A stretch of DNA of 64,000 nt. Origin: Spirochaetaceae bacterium. Lineage in GTDB: Bacteria > Spirochaetota > Spirochaetia > Treponematales > Treponemataceae. Below are positions 1-9,387 of the stretch, in pieces. The position numbers and the translations under genes were made by a program. Under the pieces are notes generated by a model. The model did not search any database and was not told the DNA's origin. It was given only the letters and a program-made list of their open reading frames with translations. The stretch spans positions 51,972-115,971 of the forward strand of contig JAGAOP010000060.1 in assembly GCA_017623685.1 (NCBI GenBank). The letters run 5' to 3'. Positions within the stretch are counted from its first letter, which is position 1. Every line of letters begins with the position of its first letter.

Positions 1-626
1 AAAAACAATAACAAATATAAAGAAATAGGCAATAATAAAGCAAAAACATAGCCAAATGGATGACTTTGTTCTGAAATTTGGCTATTTTCATCTGCACACA
101 ATTCATTTTTATACACTTCAATCAATTTTTCATCGATTGAAGAAATAATTTTTCCAGAAGTGATTTTAATTGAATCTTGTCGAAACTTTTCTAAATAACT
201 AAAAATTCCTATCGAAAAACTACCAAATTTTCCAGGTAAGTTTAACTTTGAAGAAAGTGCAAATTGTGATAAAAAAACCATACCCACAAGGATAAAACTT
301 CGCCGTAATCCATCTTCTAAAGCACCTAAAGTTATTGGCAAAGCCTTGTTACCTCCAATATAAAAAAGAACCTTTCCATAGGGTGTTAGCAAAGAAAAAA
401 ATGTTACTGCTAAAATCATCAACAAAGATGGAAGAATTTTTATGTTGCCTCTTCTACTAAAAGCTAAAAAAAAGAATAAAAGGGTTTCTAAGATAATTAT
501 CTCGGTTTTCTGTTGAAAAAGAAAGGCGGGAAAACAAATCATTACCGAAAAAAACAATAATTGAGCAGAAAAATACTTTTCCCAAAATTTTATTGTTCTG
601 TCTTTAACAAAAACTGGCAACTTCAT
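1..626 (-). CDS. Membrane protein, EcfT-like, partial (C-terminus off the left edge)
   Basis: The frame is open from an ATG at 626 to the window edge, giving at least 208 residues without a stop. The start overlaps the stop of the upstream Gx-transporter gene (ATGA-type overlap at 623-626), so the two are translationally coupled. The translation has several hydrophobic segments in its first 130 residues and includes the stretch LTPYGKVLFYIGG followed by ALEDGLRRSFILVGM. That layout resembles the transmembrane EcfT component of energy-coupling transporters and the small proteins encoded beside Gx transporters. The later part (about 140-185) is hydrophilic, and a hydrophobic segment resumes at the edge. 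The EcfT-like label is inferred from general pattern; the substrate is unknown. Confidence 0.6.
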   Translation of the reverse strand, partial: MKLPVFVKDRTIKFWEKYFSAQLLFFSVMICFPAFLFQQKTEIIILETLLFFFLAFSRRGNIKILPSLLMILAVTFFSLLTPYGKVLFYIGGNKALPITLGALEDGLRRSFILVGMVFLSQFALSSKLNLPGKFGSFSIGIFSYLEKFRQDSIKITSGKIISSIDEKLIEVYKNELCADENSQISEQSHPFGYVFALLLPISLYLLLF

Positions 627-1150
627 GTTTCTTCCTTTGTGACTAAAGCATACCAACTTGATTTTTTTGTAAAATATTGGGTAAAAATACCTAATAACAA
701 ACCAGATATTAAACTTACCCATAATAAAATAGGAGCAATTAAACTAACCTTATCCCCAAAAAAGAAAAATTTTGCTACCAAAATTTGTGCTAAACTGTTA
801 CACATTGCTCCAGCTAAACTTATTCCCACACAACTTAGGTTTTTTCTTTTTTTAAAAAGTTGAAACAATCCCCACATAACAAAGGCTGAAGCAAAGGATC
901 CTGCGAAAGAAAATAAAAAAACATAGGAAAATAAAGTTCCAGAAATTAATCCTTGTCCTATTATTTTTAATAATACTAAGAAAAAATAATTTTTTCCTGA
1001 AAAAATTGGTAAGGCTAAAATAATTGGAAGATTTGCTAGTCCTATTCGTATAAAAGGCAATGGCTTCGGTATAGCATATTCAATCGCAGACATAAATAAA
1101 CATAATGCTGTAAAAAAAGCCATATCCTTTGTGATTTTTTTTTCTTCCAT
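623..1150 (-). CDS. Gx transporter family membrane protein (Hpre_diP_synt_I type)
   Basis: This 175-residue protein is predominantly hydrophobic with about five membrane segments. It carries the family-typical stretch PKPLPFIRIGLANLPIILAL near residues 28-47 and glycine-rich helices such as GISLAGAMCNSLAQILV. The family was once described as component I of heptaprenyl diphosphate synthase but is now regarded as an ECF-like substrate-binding membrane subunit. The gene is first in a two-gene operon and overlaps its downstream partner by 4 nt. There is no Shine-Dalgarno sequence; a TATACT hexamer ends exactly 6 nt before the ATG, so a leaderless transcript is likely. Membership of the family is fairly clear; the transported compound cannot be read from sequence. 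Confidence 0.75.
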   Translation of the reverse strand: MEEKKITKDMAFFTALCLFMSAIEYAIPKPLPFIRIGLANLPIILALPIFSGKNYFFLVLLKIIGQGLISGTLFSYVFLFSFAGSFASAFVMWGLFQLFKKRKNLSCVGISLAGAMCNSLAQILVAKFFFFGDKVSLIAPILLWVSLISGLLLGIFTQYFTKKSSWYALVTKEET

Positions 1151-1156
1151 ATTTCA

Positions 1157-1185
1157 AGTATAATAGTGTCAAAAAAAATTGTACA
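1157..1185 (-). promoter_or_regulatory. Promoter of the Gx transporter operon (leaderless geometry)
   Basis: The -10 TATACT (1157-1162) is followed by 6 nt and then the ATG at 1150. The best -35 match at 17 bp spacing is weak (TGTACA, 1180-1185). Confidence 0.5.
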
Positions 1186-1231
1186 GTATAAAACCTTCCT
1201 TTTGTTTTTAGTATTTTTCCACAAGCTAGGA

Positions 1232-1260
1232 TTGAACCAAAGCAAGTCTTTTCGTATACT
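1232..1260 (+). promoter_or_regulatory. Promoter of metH
   Basis: TTGAAC (1232-1237), a 17 bp spacer, then TATACT (1255-1260). The predicted transcript starts near 1267, just before an AAAGGA ribosome binding site (1266-1271). This excludes the upstream in-frame TTG at 1260 as the start codon. Confidence 0.65.
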
Positions 1261-1280
1261 TGAATAAAGGACTTAATTTT

Positions 1281-3860
1281 ATGAAAAGTAATTTTTCTGA
1301 TAATTTGTTAAGCCAACTTGGCAAAGACATTCTTTTTTTTGACGGTGGAACAGGTTCTGTGTTACAGTCCTGGGGTTTACGTCCAGGTGAACTTCCTGAA
1401 ACTTGGAATATTTTACAACCAAAAAAAATAATTGATTTACATTTTAATTATTTTTTAGCAGGATGCAATATAATTAAAACCAATACTTTCGGTGCTAATT
1501 CTTTAAAGTTTCCACAAAAAAATGCTACTTTTCTATTTGAAAAAGAAGCTAATACTTTGCCTTTTTTAGAAGATGTTGTTTCTAGCGCAATTCAAAATGC
1601 CCAAGAAGCAAGACGGCTTATTGAAAATTTATCTTTACATCAAGAAGAAATTTCCTTACTCAAAGAAAAGTATCTTTTCCCAAAAACCAAAAATCCGCAG
1701 CAAGTTCCTCATTATATCGCTTTAGATATTGGACCGCTTGGTAAACTATTGGAACCTCTTGGAGATATTTCTTTTGATTGTGCAGTAGAAATTTTTTCTA
1801 ATACATATCGTGCTGCTTTTAACAATGAAAGCTCTATTTTGCCAGATTTAATTTTAATTGAAACAATGAATGATTGTTACGAAGCAAAAGCTGCCATTAT
1901 TGCTGCAAAAGAAGTTCTTTTAGAACATAATCTTTCTTTACCAATATTTGTTACAACTGTATACGATGAATCAGGAACATTACTTACAGGTGCAAATCCT
2001 GAAACAATGACCACAATTTTGGAAGGTCTTGGGGTTACTGCTTTTGGAATGAATTGTAGTTTGGGACCTAAGCAAATGAAAAATATTCTTCCAGAATTGA
2101 CCAAAAATGCTAGTGTTCCAATTATTGTAAATCCCAATGCAGGGCTTCCTCGTAGTGAAAATAATTCCATAATTTATGATGTTACCCCAACAGAGTTTGC
2201 AGAAATTGTTGCAAGTTTTATTGATGATGGTGCAAGTATTTTAGGTGGTTGTTGTGGAACTACTCCAGAACATATTTGTAACCTTGTGGATGCTTGTAAC
2301 AAAAAAAAATGCCCTGAAATTCAAGAAAAAAATATTAGTTGTGTTTCTTCACATATCAAAACAGTTAAATTTGGTGACTATCCCATTCTTGTGGGAGAAC
2401 GAATTAATCCAACTGGAAAAAAGCGATTTAAAGAAGCCCTTAGACAAAATGATATTCCTTACATAATAAATGAAGGCTTATCGCAAGAAAGCAAGGGTGT
2501 TCATATTTTAGATGTGAATGTGGGGTTACCAGAAATAGATGAGCCAACAATGCTTTGTTCAGTTGTAAAAGAATTACAAAGTGTAACTACTTTGCCTTTA
2601 CAACTAGATACTTCAGACTTAACAGCCATGGAACAGGCAATGCGAATCTATAATGGAAAGCCTTTAATAAATTCTGTAAACGGTAAACTCGAAGTAATGG
2701 AAAAAATTTTTCCTTTGGTAAAAAAATACGGCGGCATTGTAGTTGCTTTAACTTTAGATGAACAGGGTATACCCGATACGGCTAAAGGAAGAGTTGCTAT
2801 TGCAAAAAAAATATATGCTAAAGCCGCCGAATACGGAATTGCTGCAAAAAATATTATTATTGACCCTTTAGCTATGGCTGTAAGTAGCGACACAAAAGCT
2901 GCAAAAACCACATTGGATACGCTAAAATTTATTCATCAAGAACTGCAGGGACTTTCTATACTGGGGGTTTCAAATATTTCTTTTGGGCTACCTCAAAGGG
3001 AAATTATTACAGCTGCTTTTTTTACAATGGCTATGCAAAATGGATTAAGTGCTGCAATTATGAATCCAAATTCAACAGAAATGATAAAAGCATATAAATG
3101 TTTTTGCACACTTAGTGGATTTGACGATAATTGCTGTGAATATATTTCTTTTGCTCAGTCTTATCATATTGAAATGGAGTCTAAAACCATTGATAAAATT
3201 TCTAATTCCAATTCAGATATTTCATTACAATCTTTTTCTGAAGGTTCTTTGGAATACGCTATTGTTCGTGGCTTAAAAAGAGAGGCAACAGAAATAACAA
3301 AAAATCTTTTGCAACACGAACAACCTTTAGATATTATAAATCAACATCTTATTCCAGCTTTAGATTTTGTAGGAAAAGGGTTTGAAGCTAAAACCATATA
3401 TTTACCTCAACTTCTTATGAGTGCGGAAGCTACGAAATCAGCTTTTTCTGTAGTTAAAGAAAAAATTTCTGCCAATGGAAATGAAGAAATCAAAGGAATA
3501 ATTGCTATTGCCACAGTAAAAGGTGATATCCATGATATCGGTAAAAATATTGTAAAAACTCTTTTAGAAAACTATGGCTACAAAGTTTTGGATTTAGGAA
3601 AAGATGTTCCTCCAGAAGAAATTGCTTTATGTGTTCAAGAGAATAATCTTCAGTTGGTAGGACTAAGTGCTTTAATGACAACGACAGTACCCTCTATGGA
3701 AGAAACTATTAAGTTAATCCGTAAAAATTCACCAAATTGTAAAGTTTGTGTTGGTGGGGCAGTTCTTACACAAGAATATGCCACAATGATTGGTGCTGAT
3801 TTTTATGCAAAGGATGCATTAGAAACTGTAAAATATGCTCACCAAGTTTTTTCCAAATAA
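1281..3860 (+). CDS. metH: Cobalamin-dependent methionine synthase lacking the reactivation domain
   Basis: Transfers a methyl group from methyltetrahydrofolate via cobalamin to homocysteine, giving methionine. The order is homocysteine-binding domain with zinc cysteines (GMNCSLGP near residue 257 and GGCCGTTPEH near 323), pterin-binding domain beginning at ILVGERINPTGKKRF (about 370), helical cap, then a B12-binding Rossmann domain with the base-off motif GDIHDIGKNI near 748. The protein ends after the B12 domain at 859 residues, whereas E. coli MetH is about 1,227; the C-terminal AdoMet/flavodoxin reactivation domain is absent. The ATG at 1281 is chosen because AAAGGA lies 9 nt upstream and the longer TTG start sits on the -10 box. 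No cobalamin riboswitch was recognised in the short leader. Confidence 0.93.
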   Translation: MKSNFSDNLLSQLGKDILFFDGGTGSVLQSWGLRPGELPETWNILQPKKIIDLHFNYFLAGCNIIKTNTFGANSLKFPQKNATFLFEKEANTLPFLEDVVSSAIQNAQEARRLIENLSLHQEEISLLKEKYLFPKTKNPQQVPHYIALDIGPLGKLLEPLGDISFDCAVEIFSNTYRAAFNNESSILPDLILIETMNDCYEAKAAIIAAKEVLLEHNLSLPIFVTTVYDESGTLLTGANPETMTTILEGLGVTAFGMNCSLGPKQMKNILPELTKNASVPIIVNPNAGLPRSENNSIIYDVTPTEFAEIVASFIDDGASILGGCCGTTPEHICNLVDACNKKKCPEIQEKNISCVSSHIKTVKFGDYPILVGERINPTGKKRFKEALRQNDIPYIINEGLSQESKGVHILDVNVGLPEIDEPTMLCSVVKELQSVTTLPLQLDTSDLTAMEQAMRIYNGKPLINSVNGKLEVMEKIFPLVKKYGGIVVALTLDEQGIPDTAKGRVAIAKKIYAKAAEYGIAAKNIIIDPLAMAVSSDTKAAKTTLDTLKFIHQELQGLSILGVSNISFGLPQREIITAAFFTMAMQNGLSAAIMNPNSTEMIKAYKCFCTLSGFDDNCCEYISFAQSYHIEMESKTIDKISNSNSDISLQSFSEGSLEYAIVRGLKREATEITKNLLQHEQPLDIINQHLIPALDFVGKGFEAKTIYLPQLLMSAEATKSAFSVVKEKISANGNEEIKGIIAIATVKGDIHDIGKNIVKTLLENYGYKVLDLGKDVPPEEIALCVQENNLQLVGLSALMTTTVPSMEETIKLIRKNSPNCKVCVGGAVLTQEYATMIGADFYAKDALETVKYAHQVFSK

Positions 3861-3929
3861 AAAATGCAGTTACTATCGACTATTCCCTTTGAATTTCGTA
3901 TATTTATAAATATAGAAGTGAGGTATTCT

Positions 3930-5876
3930 ATGAGTGAACCAAATAATGAAGATAAAGACCCCTTTAACTTTTTTAAATTAGCACCAGATTCAAATAAACC
4001 TGATGATAATTCTGATAACAAAAAGCCTAAAATTCCATATTGGGGAATAATGTTAATTATTGTTGGAATAATAATGATTATTAATCTATTATTCATGGTG
4101 AAACAAGATACAACTATTCCTTTTTCTGAATTTAGAGCAATGATAGAATCAGGGCAAATTGTTTCTGTCGATTTAGGAGAAACCCATTTTATAGGTTATT
4201 TTACTTCTTCTGAAACTCCCAGTACAAGTTCATTTCCTATTGTTTCCAGTAAAAACAGTGGCAACTCCGTAAAAACAGTTGGAATTCTTACAGAAGATTT
4301 TTTGAACCTTCTAAATGAAAAAGGTATTTCCTATAAGTTTGTTCCGAAGCAAAACGGACTCTTCATGCAACTTCTCTTTAATATAATTTTACCTTTTGGT
4401 CTTTTCTTTATTATGTGGATTTTTATTTCACGAAAAATGGGAGGAGGACTAGGAGGAAGTATTTTTTCTGCTGGAAATTCTAAAGCAAGTGCAGTAGAAG
4501 AAGGCACAGTAAAAACCAGATTTACGGATGTGGCTGGGGTTGACGAAGCAAAGGAAGAACTTGTTGAAGTTGTAGATTTTTTGAAAAGTCCAGAAAAATA
4601 TACTGCTATAGGTGGAAAAATTCCGAAGGGGGTTCTTTTAGTAGGACCTCCTGGAACTGGTAAAACCTTGCTAGCCCGTGCTGTTGCTGGAGAAGCAGGT
4701 GTTCCTTTTTTTAAAATTTCAGGCTCTGATTTTGTTGAAATGTTTGTAGGCGTAGGTGCTAGCCGGGTTCGAGATTTATTCAAGCAAGCTAGAGCAAAGG
4801 CTCCTTGTATCGTATTTATTGATGAATTAGATGCTATCGGTAAAAGTCGTGTTAATTCAGTTCATGGAAATGATGAGCGAGAACAAACATTGAATCAGTT
4901 GTTAGTTGAAATGGATGGTTTTGACAATTCAAAAGGATTAATTCTTTTGGCAGCAACAAATCGCCCTGATGTTCTAGACCCTGCTCTTTTGCGACCAGGT
5001 CGTTTTGACCGTCAAGTTGTAGTTGATCGCCCAGACGTAAAGGGTCGAGAAGCAATTCTAAAAATTCATGCAAAAAATGTTAAGTTAAGCAGTGATGTAA
5101 ACTTAGCAGCCATTGCACGTACAACATCTGGATTTGCAGGAGCAGATTTAGCCAATGTTGTAAACGAAGCAGCTTTACTTGCAGTTCGTGCAGGAAGAAA
5201 ACAAGTAAACATGGAAGACTTTGACGAAGCAGTTGAAAAAGCTGTTGCCGGTTTACAAAAGAAAAGCCGTGTTATCAAGGAAAATGAACGAAAAATTGTA
5301 GCTTTTCACGAAACAGGTCATGCCTTAGCTGCTGCTTTTACAGAAGGTGCTGACAAAGTTCATAAGATTTCTATTATTCCCCGTGGTATGGCAGCTTTAG
5401 GTTACACTTTGCAAATGCCCGAAGAAGATAGATATTTGAGAACGGAAAAAGAACTTTACGGTGAAATAGATGTTCTTTTAGGTGGTAGAGCTGCAGAACT
5501 TATTGCTTTCGGTGAAGTATCTACTGGTGCATCTAATGATTTACAACGGGCAACAGATATTGCCAGAAGTATTATTACAGATTACGGTATGAGTTCTAGA
5601 TTCCGTAACGTTGTTCTTTCACAACGTGGTGGGGGCTATGGTTCAGATTCTCCATCTCTTGTAAGAGAATATTCTGAAACAACTCAGCAATATATTGATG
5701 AAGAAGTTGCACGAATTATGGAAGAACGATTCGCAAGAGTTTCTGATATTTTAAATTCTAACAAGGATGTTATGGATTATATTGCAAATCGGCTTTTAGA
5801 AAAAGAAATTATTGAGGAAGCTGAATTTACTGATATAATTAAAGCAAAGAAACATTTAGAAAATACTGATGAGTAA
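3930..5876 (+). CDS. ftsH: ATP-dependent zinc metalloprotease FtsH
   Basis: Membrane-anchored AAA+ protease that degrades misfolded membrane proteins and short-lived regulators. Visible features are a first membrane segment near residues 35-54, an extracytoplasmic loop, a second membrane segment near 148-166, Walker A GPPGTGKT near 239, Walker [12 protein letters not shown] near 293, the second region of homology ending [10 protein letters not shown], and the zinc motif HETGH near 460. The length of 648 residues is normal. An ATG at 3864 would add 22 residues, but the one at 3930 has a GTGAGG ribosome binding site just upstream and gives the usual short N-terminus. The last 8 nt overlap the next gene, suggesting co-translation. 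Confidence 0.95.
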   Translation: MSEPNNEDKDPFNFFKLAPDSNKPDDNSDNKKPKIPYWGIMLIIVGIIMIINLLFMVKQDTTIPFSEFRAMIESGQIVSVDLGETHFIGYFTSSETPSTSSFPIVSSKNSGNSVKTVGILTEDFLNLLNEKGISYKFVPKQNGLFMQLLFNIILPFGLFFIMWIFISRKMGGGLGGSIFSAGNSKASAVEEGTVKTRFTDVAGVDEAKEELVEVVDFLKSPEKYTAIGGKIPKGVLLVGPPGTGKTLLARAVAGEAGVPFFKISGSDFVEMFVGVGASRVRDLFKQARAKAPCIVFIDELDAIGKSRVNSVHGNDEREQTLNQLLVEMDGFDNSKGLILLAATNRPDVLDPALLRPGRFDRQVVVDRPDVKGREAILKIHAKNVKLSSDVNLAAIARTTSGFAGADLANVVNEAALLAVRAGRKQVNMEDFDEAVEKAVAGLQKKSRVIKENERKIVAFHETGHALAAAFTEGADKVHKISIIPRGMAALGYTLQMPEEDRYLRTEKELYGEIDVLLGGRAAELIAFGEVSTGASNDLQRATDIARSIITDYGMSSRFRNVVLSQRGGGYGSDSPSLVREYSETTQQYIDEEVARIMEERFARVSDILNSNKDVMDYIANRLLEKEIIEEAEFTDIIKAKKHLENTDE

Positions 5877-6285
5877 TTTTACGATTATAGTTGGAATTAT
5901 CTTAGCTATACTATTTTTTATTTTCGCCTATAGCTTGTATATTAAATTTACAAGAAATAAAGTTGTAAGAAAAGATATTCCAACTGTAGCTGCAACTCCT
6001 TCTGGCGTTTTATGTCCTTTGTGCAAAAGTAATCTTTTAAAGGGTGAAAATCTTTTTTCTAGAGTTTTTCGCCCTGTTAAAGAGGGTGTTGAATCAGAAC
6101 AAAGATGCATTATTTTAGGATGTCCCCATTGTCATCCCTATTGCCAAGATGGAATTAAAAGAATTTGTCCAGTTTGCCACAAAAAAGTTCCTTGTGACGG
6201 GCATTTGGTTGCCCGTCTTTTTACACATGCAAAGGGAAAACGTCATGTTAGAATAACTGGCTGCAGCGAATGTACCCATAAATAA
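5869..6285 (+). CDS. Membrane-anchored zinc-ribbon-like protein of unknown function
   Basis: This 138-residue protein has one N-terminal hydrophobic helix ([20 protein letters not shown]) followed by a cysteine/histidine-rich soluble part. The pairs CPLC (near residue 49), CPHC with HPYC (near 84-89) and CPVC (near 99), plus a final CSEC, look like two or more tandem zinc ribbons. The start overlaps the end of ftsH by 8 nt, so it is in the same transcript and may act with the protease, but no specific role can be assigned. The two-part design suggests an N-in membrane anchor with a metal-binding cytoplasmic domain; orientation is inferred. Confidence 0.75.
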   Translation: MSNFTIIVGIILAILFFIFAYSLYIKFTRNKVVRKDIPTVAATPSGVLCPLCKSNLLKGENLFSRVFRPVKEGVESEQRCIILGCPHCHPYCQDGIKRICPVCHKKVPCDGHLVARLFTHAKGKRHVRITGCSECTHK

Positions 6286-6298
6286 TTTTTTTAACACC

Positions 6299-6328
6299 TT
6301 GCATAGAAAGTAAAAAAAAAGATATACT
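6299..6328 (+). promoter_or_regulatory. Promoter of ychJ (leaderless geometry)
   Basis: TTGCAT (6299-6304), an 18 bp spacer and TATACT (6323-6328). The ATG follows 6 nt later at 6335, with no Shine-Dalgarno sequence. Confidence 0.6.
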
Positions 6329-6334
6329 TCAATT

Positions 6335-6835
6335 ATGAGTAATTCAAATAAAATATGTTCTTGTGGTAGTGGAAAAAGCTACGCAGATTGTTGCGAACCA
6401 ATTATTAAAGGTACTCGTCTTGCTTCTACAGCAGAAGAGCTTATGAGAGCTAGATATTCAGCCTATGAACATCACGAAGTTGATTTTATAATCAATTCTT
6501 GCGACCATAGCGAAGGTTTAAACGAAATTGATCGTGAAGCAACTCGTTCTTGGAGTGAAGAATCAACTTGGCATGGCTTAAAAATTCTTCGTGTTGAAAA
6601 GGGTAGTGCAAATGACACAACTGGTGTAGTTGAATTTCAAGCTACATATACTCGAAAAGGTCTTAGGGATGTGCATCACGAAATTGGTAATTTCACAAAA
6701 ATAGATGGTCAATGGAAATATTCAACTGGTCATTTAAAAACTGTAACCGTTGTTCGTGAAGGTCGTAAAATTGGGCGAAACGAACCTTGTCCCTGTGGCT
6801 CTGGAAAAAAATATAAGGCTTGCTGTGGCAGATAA
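6335..6835 (+). CDS. YchJ family protein with SEC-C motifs at both ends
   Basis: A 166-residue protein with an N-terminal SEC-C-like zinc motif ([13 protein letters not shown], residues 5-20), a central NTF2-like YchJ domain starting at [18 protein letters not shown], and a C-terminal SEC-C motif ([16 protein letters not shown]). SEC-C motifs bind zinc and are best known from the SecA tail, where they contact SecB and ribosomes. The cellular role of YchJ proteins is not established. The gene begins a transcript with a leaderless-type promoter, and its last codons overlap the GTG start of the rRNA methyltransferase that follows. Confidence 0.85.
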   Translation: MSNSNKICSCGSGKSYADCCEPIIKGTRLASTAEELMRARYSAYEHHEVDFIINSCDHSEGLNEIDREATRSWSEESTWHGLKILRVEKGSANDTTGVVEFQATYTRKGLRDVHHEIGNFTKIDGQWKYSTGHLKTVTVVREGRKIGRNEPCPCGSGKKYKACCGR

Positions 6836-7595
6836 AATATTTACCGGATTTCATGCTGTAGAAGAAAATATCCGAAGTTTTGTTTCAAAAAGTAACGAAA
6901 TATCCCTTGAACTTTTTTATTCAAAACCAGGACCTCGCGTAAAAAAAATAATTTCTTCTGCAAAAGCTACAGGTATTCCTTGTAATGAAGTTTCTGAAAC
7001 TGAATTAAACCATTTAGTTTCTTCATTAAATGATAGTGCAAAAGACCACCGTGGAATTGTACTTCGTGTTTCTGGTATTTCTATAAAAGAAAATATAGTT
7101 TCTTTGGATTTATGGTTAAAAACAGTTGCTGAAAAATCTACAGTTGTTATATTAGATTCTGTAACAGATCCCCATAATGTCGGAGCAATTATTAGAAGCT
7201 GCGATCAATTAGGTGCCGACTTAGTTATTCTTCCAGAACGTCGTGGTGTAAAAGATGCAGCCTCTAACGAAGTTGTTGCTCGTACTAGTGCTGGAGCAAG
7301 TTCATGGGTTCCAATTGCTCAAGTATCAAATTTAAATCGAGCTTTAGAATTACTAAAGAATGCTGGATTTTGGATTTATGGTGCTGATGCTGAAGGAAAA
7401 AATACTACACAAATTAAATTTCCTAACAGAACAGCTTTACTTTTAGGTAGCGAAGGAAATGGTATTTCTCGCCTTTTGCTTCAAAACTGTGACGATGTCG
7501 TTTCAATTCCAACTTGTGGCAGATTAGATAGCTTAAATGTATCTGTTGCTGCAGGAATTTTACTTTACGAAGTTAAACGACAAAAACTTTCATAA
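6825..7595 (+). CDS. rlmB: 23S rRNA 2'-O-ribose methyltransferase, RlmB/TrmH (SpoU) family
   Basis: This 256-residue protein has an N-terminal substrate-binding domain ([15 protein letters not shown]) and a C-terminal SPOUT knot. All three SpoU motifs are visible: [20 protein letters not shown] near 118-137, [14 protein letters not shown] near 206, and [14 protein letters not shown] near the end. RlmB methylates G2251 of 23S rRNA; the exact target here is inferred from overall length and the N-terminal domain. The frame is open from 6750, but that part lies inside ychJ. The GTG at 6825 is chosen because an AAGG sits 7 nt upstream and the protein then begins like other family members. It overlaps ychJ by 11 nt. 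Confidence 0.8.
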   Translation: MADKIFTGFHAVEENIRSFVSKSNEISLELFYSKPGPRVKKIISSAKATGIPCNEVSETELNHLVSSLNDSAKDHRGIVLRVSGISIKENIVSLDLWLKTVAEKSTVVILDSVTDPHNVGAIIRSCDQLGADLVILPERRGVKDAASNEVVARTSAGASSWVPIAQVSNLNRALELLKNAGFWIYGADAEGKNTTQIKFPNRTALLLGSEGNGISRLLLQNCDDVVSIPTCGRLDSLNVSVAAGILLYEVKRQKLS

Positions 7596-7655
7596 CAATG
7601 CAACTAAACTTCATTATTATGTGTCTAATTAATATCAGACAAAATGGAGGAAAAA

Positions 7656-8504
7656 ATGTCGGATTTGTCATCAAAAATTAAGGAAATTAAGCAAAAAGCC
7701 AAACAAGATATTTATTCAATAAAAGAAGAACGAAATAAACAAATTCAAACCCTAAAACAAGAAAATCTGGCTATTTTAAAACCTACAAAAGCCGCTTTGA
7801 AACAACAAAGAGCTATAGCAAAAGCAGAAAAAAAAGCTGCTGAAGCTGCTCTACCTAAAAGATATTCTATTGGGGAAGAAATTTTCAATTCTGTAACTCA
7901 TGGAATTGGAGCTGGTTTAGCAGTTGCCGCTCTTGTACTTTTAATTATACGTGCTGCAATTTATGCTCCACAAGATGGAAAAGGATTTTACATAACAAGT
8001 TTTGCTATTTTTGGTTCTTGCTTATTTATTTTATATTTAATGTCAACATTATATCATGCATTAACTCCTTATGGTGCAAAAAAAGTCTTTGCAATTTTTG
8101 ATCATACTTCAATTTATTTGCTAATTGCTGGAACTTATACACCTTTTTGTTTAACAACCCTTAGAGGACCAATTGGATGGGTTTTATTTGGTATAATTTG
8201 GGCTTTAGCGATTGCAGGTATGACATTTTATGCAATATTTGGTAGCAGGATGAGAGTTCTTTCTGCAATAACTTATATATTAATGGGTTGGCTTGTAGTT
8301 TTCGCATTTAAACCAATGGCTGAAGCTTTACCAAAATTGAGTTTAATATTACTTATTCTCGGTGGAGTTGCATATACTGTTGGTTGTATTTTTTACGCAC
8401 TAAAAAAAATAAAATGGATGCATTCTATTTGGCATATTTTTGTTATTTTTGGAAGTGTTCTTCACTTTTTTTCAGTTTACTTTTCAATTCCTTTAGCTTC
8501 TTAA
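7656..8504 (+). CDS. Hemolysin III / PAQR-family membrane protein with a charged N-terminal extension
   Basis: The last two thirds form a seven-helix HlyIII/PAQR protein: [20 protein letters not shown] opens the domain near residue 75, followed by [24 protein letters not shown] and a final [13 protein letters not shown]. The histidines in these segments form the metal site of the family. The first roughly 70 residues are Lys/Gln/Glu-rich ([19 protein letters not shown] and similar) and are predicted to be a long helix or coiled coil; many bacterial homologues start directly with the membrane domain. The start at 7656 has GGAGG 5 nt upstream, and this RBS lies inside the alternative ATG at 7644, so the shorter start is preferred. 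Actual activity of bacterial members is uncertain. Confidence 0.85.
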   Translation: MSDLSSKIKEIKQKAKQDIYSIKEERNKQIQTLKQENLAILKPTKAALKQQRAIAKAEKKAAEAALPKRYSIGEEIFNSVTHGIGAGLAVAALVLLIIRAAIYAPQDGKGFYITSFAIFGSCLFILYLMSTLYHALTPYGAKKVFAIFDHTSIYLLIAGTYTPFCLTTLRGPIGWVLFGIIWALAIAGMTFYAIFGSRMRVLSAITYILMGWLVVFAFKPMAEALPKLSLILLILGGVAYTVGCIFYALKKIKWMHSIWHIFVIFGSVLHFFSVYFSIPLAS

Positions 8505-8511
8505 AGCAATT

Positions 8512-9387
8512 TTATAGGCAGAACTTTTGAACTTCAGCTTGAACTTCCTTTATTCCACCTCGGCACAAAGCTGAAATTAAAGGTCTGCCTATCATCACTT
8601 GTTTAGCACCAAGTTTTGCAGCAACAATTATATCTTCTTTACATCTAATTCCACCATCAACCCATAATTCATTGCAATATAAAGATAATTCTTGGGAATA
8701 TTTATGTAAAAAATCAGCAGTGCTTCCTTTTTCTGTTTCTATTCTTCCACCATGATTTGAAACTACAACAATTTCAGGTTTTACTTGTTTAACTAATTCT
8801 ACATCTTCTTGGGTAAAAACACCTTTTATAGCAAAGGGATGTTTTGTTACTTTTCTTAATTCATTTATTTTAGTTGCATCTTTTTTTTCAAGGTGAACTT
8901 TATTTCTCATAGTGACTATATTATATGAATCTATATCAATACCAATTATTTCTGTAATTTCAGAAGCCCATTCCATTCTCTGAAAAATTTTTTCATTTGG
9001 ATATGGTTTTATAAAAACAGCAGCTTTTTTTGAAATAGATTTTACTGCTTCTATTCCGTATAAAAGCTTTTCATCTGGACATCCATCTCCTATAGAAAGC
9101 AAAATATTAGCCTGAGATGCTGCATTCATAATATCAAAATAAAATGACTTTTCATCATGATAGCCAATATTTTCTATTGCCCCAGTTATAGGTGCTAGTC
9201 GTATAGGTATTAAATTTGATACTTTATTTTCTATAGATAAGTTGTCTGTATATTTTTTCCAATCAGATGTGTTACTTAAAAAATTTGCGTTTTCAAAAAC
9301 GCCACCCATTCCTGGTAATTCGCCAATACATCCACTTCCATCACAAATAGGACAAAAATGGCATTTAAAATCTAATCCCCGAAGCAT
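8512..9387 (-). CDS. FMN-dependent alpha-hydroxy-acid dehydrogenase-like protein
   Basis: A 291-residue TIM-barrel protein of the lactate dehydrogenase/glycolate oxidase superfamily. The C-terminal half shows the FMN-phosphate and substrate elements: IKGVFTQEDVELV, VVSNHGGR (catalytic His-Gly-Gly-Arg region), WVDGGIRCKEDIIVAAKLGA and VMIGRPL. The N-terminus has a compact cysteine cluster (CHFCPICDGSGC, residues 9-20) that could bind metal or an iron-sulfur centre and is not part of classical LldD; the usual N-terminal segment is shortened. The gene overlaps the end of pfk by 16 nt and has an AGGA site 4 nt before its ATG, so it is the last gene of the tRNA-Ala/pfk transcript. Substrate unknown. 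Confidence 0.8.
   Translation of the reverse strand: MLRGLDFKCHFCPICDGSGCIGELPGMGGVFENANFLSNTSDWKKYTDNLSIENKVSNLIPIRLAPITGAIENIGYHDEKSFYFDIMNAASQANILLSIGDGCPDEKLLYGIEAVKSISKKAAVFIKPYPNEKIFQRMEWASEITEIIGIDIDSYNIVTMRNKVHLEKKDATKINELRKVTKHPFAIKGVFTQEDVELVKQVKPEIVVVSNHGGRIETEKGSTADFLHKYSQELSLYCNELWVDGGIRCKEDIIVAAKLGAKQVMIGRPLISALCRGGIKEVQAEVQKFCL

Noticed and set aside
1260..1280. TTG at 1260 as start of metH
   Set aside because: It is the last base of the -10 box and precedes the predicted transcription start; the ATG at 1281 has a proper ribosome binding site.
1263..1280. Cobalamin riboswitch before metH
   Set aside because: The predicted leader is about 14 nt, far too short.
4331..4783. 150-codon minus-strand frame inside ftsH
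   Set aside because: Antisense to the conserved AAA domain; Pro/Ser-rich composition typical of a shadow frame.
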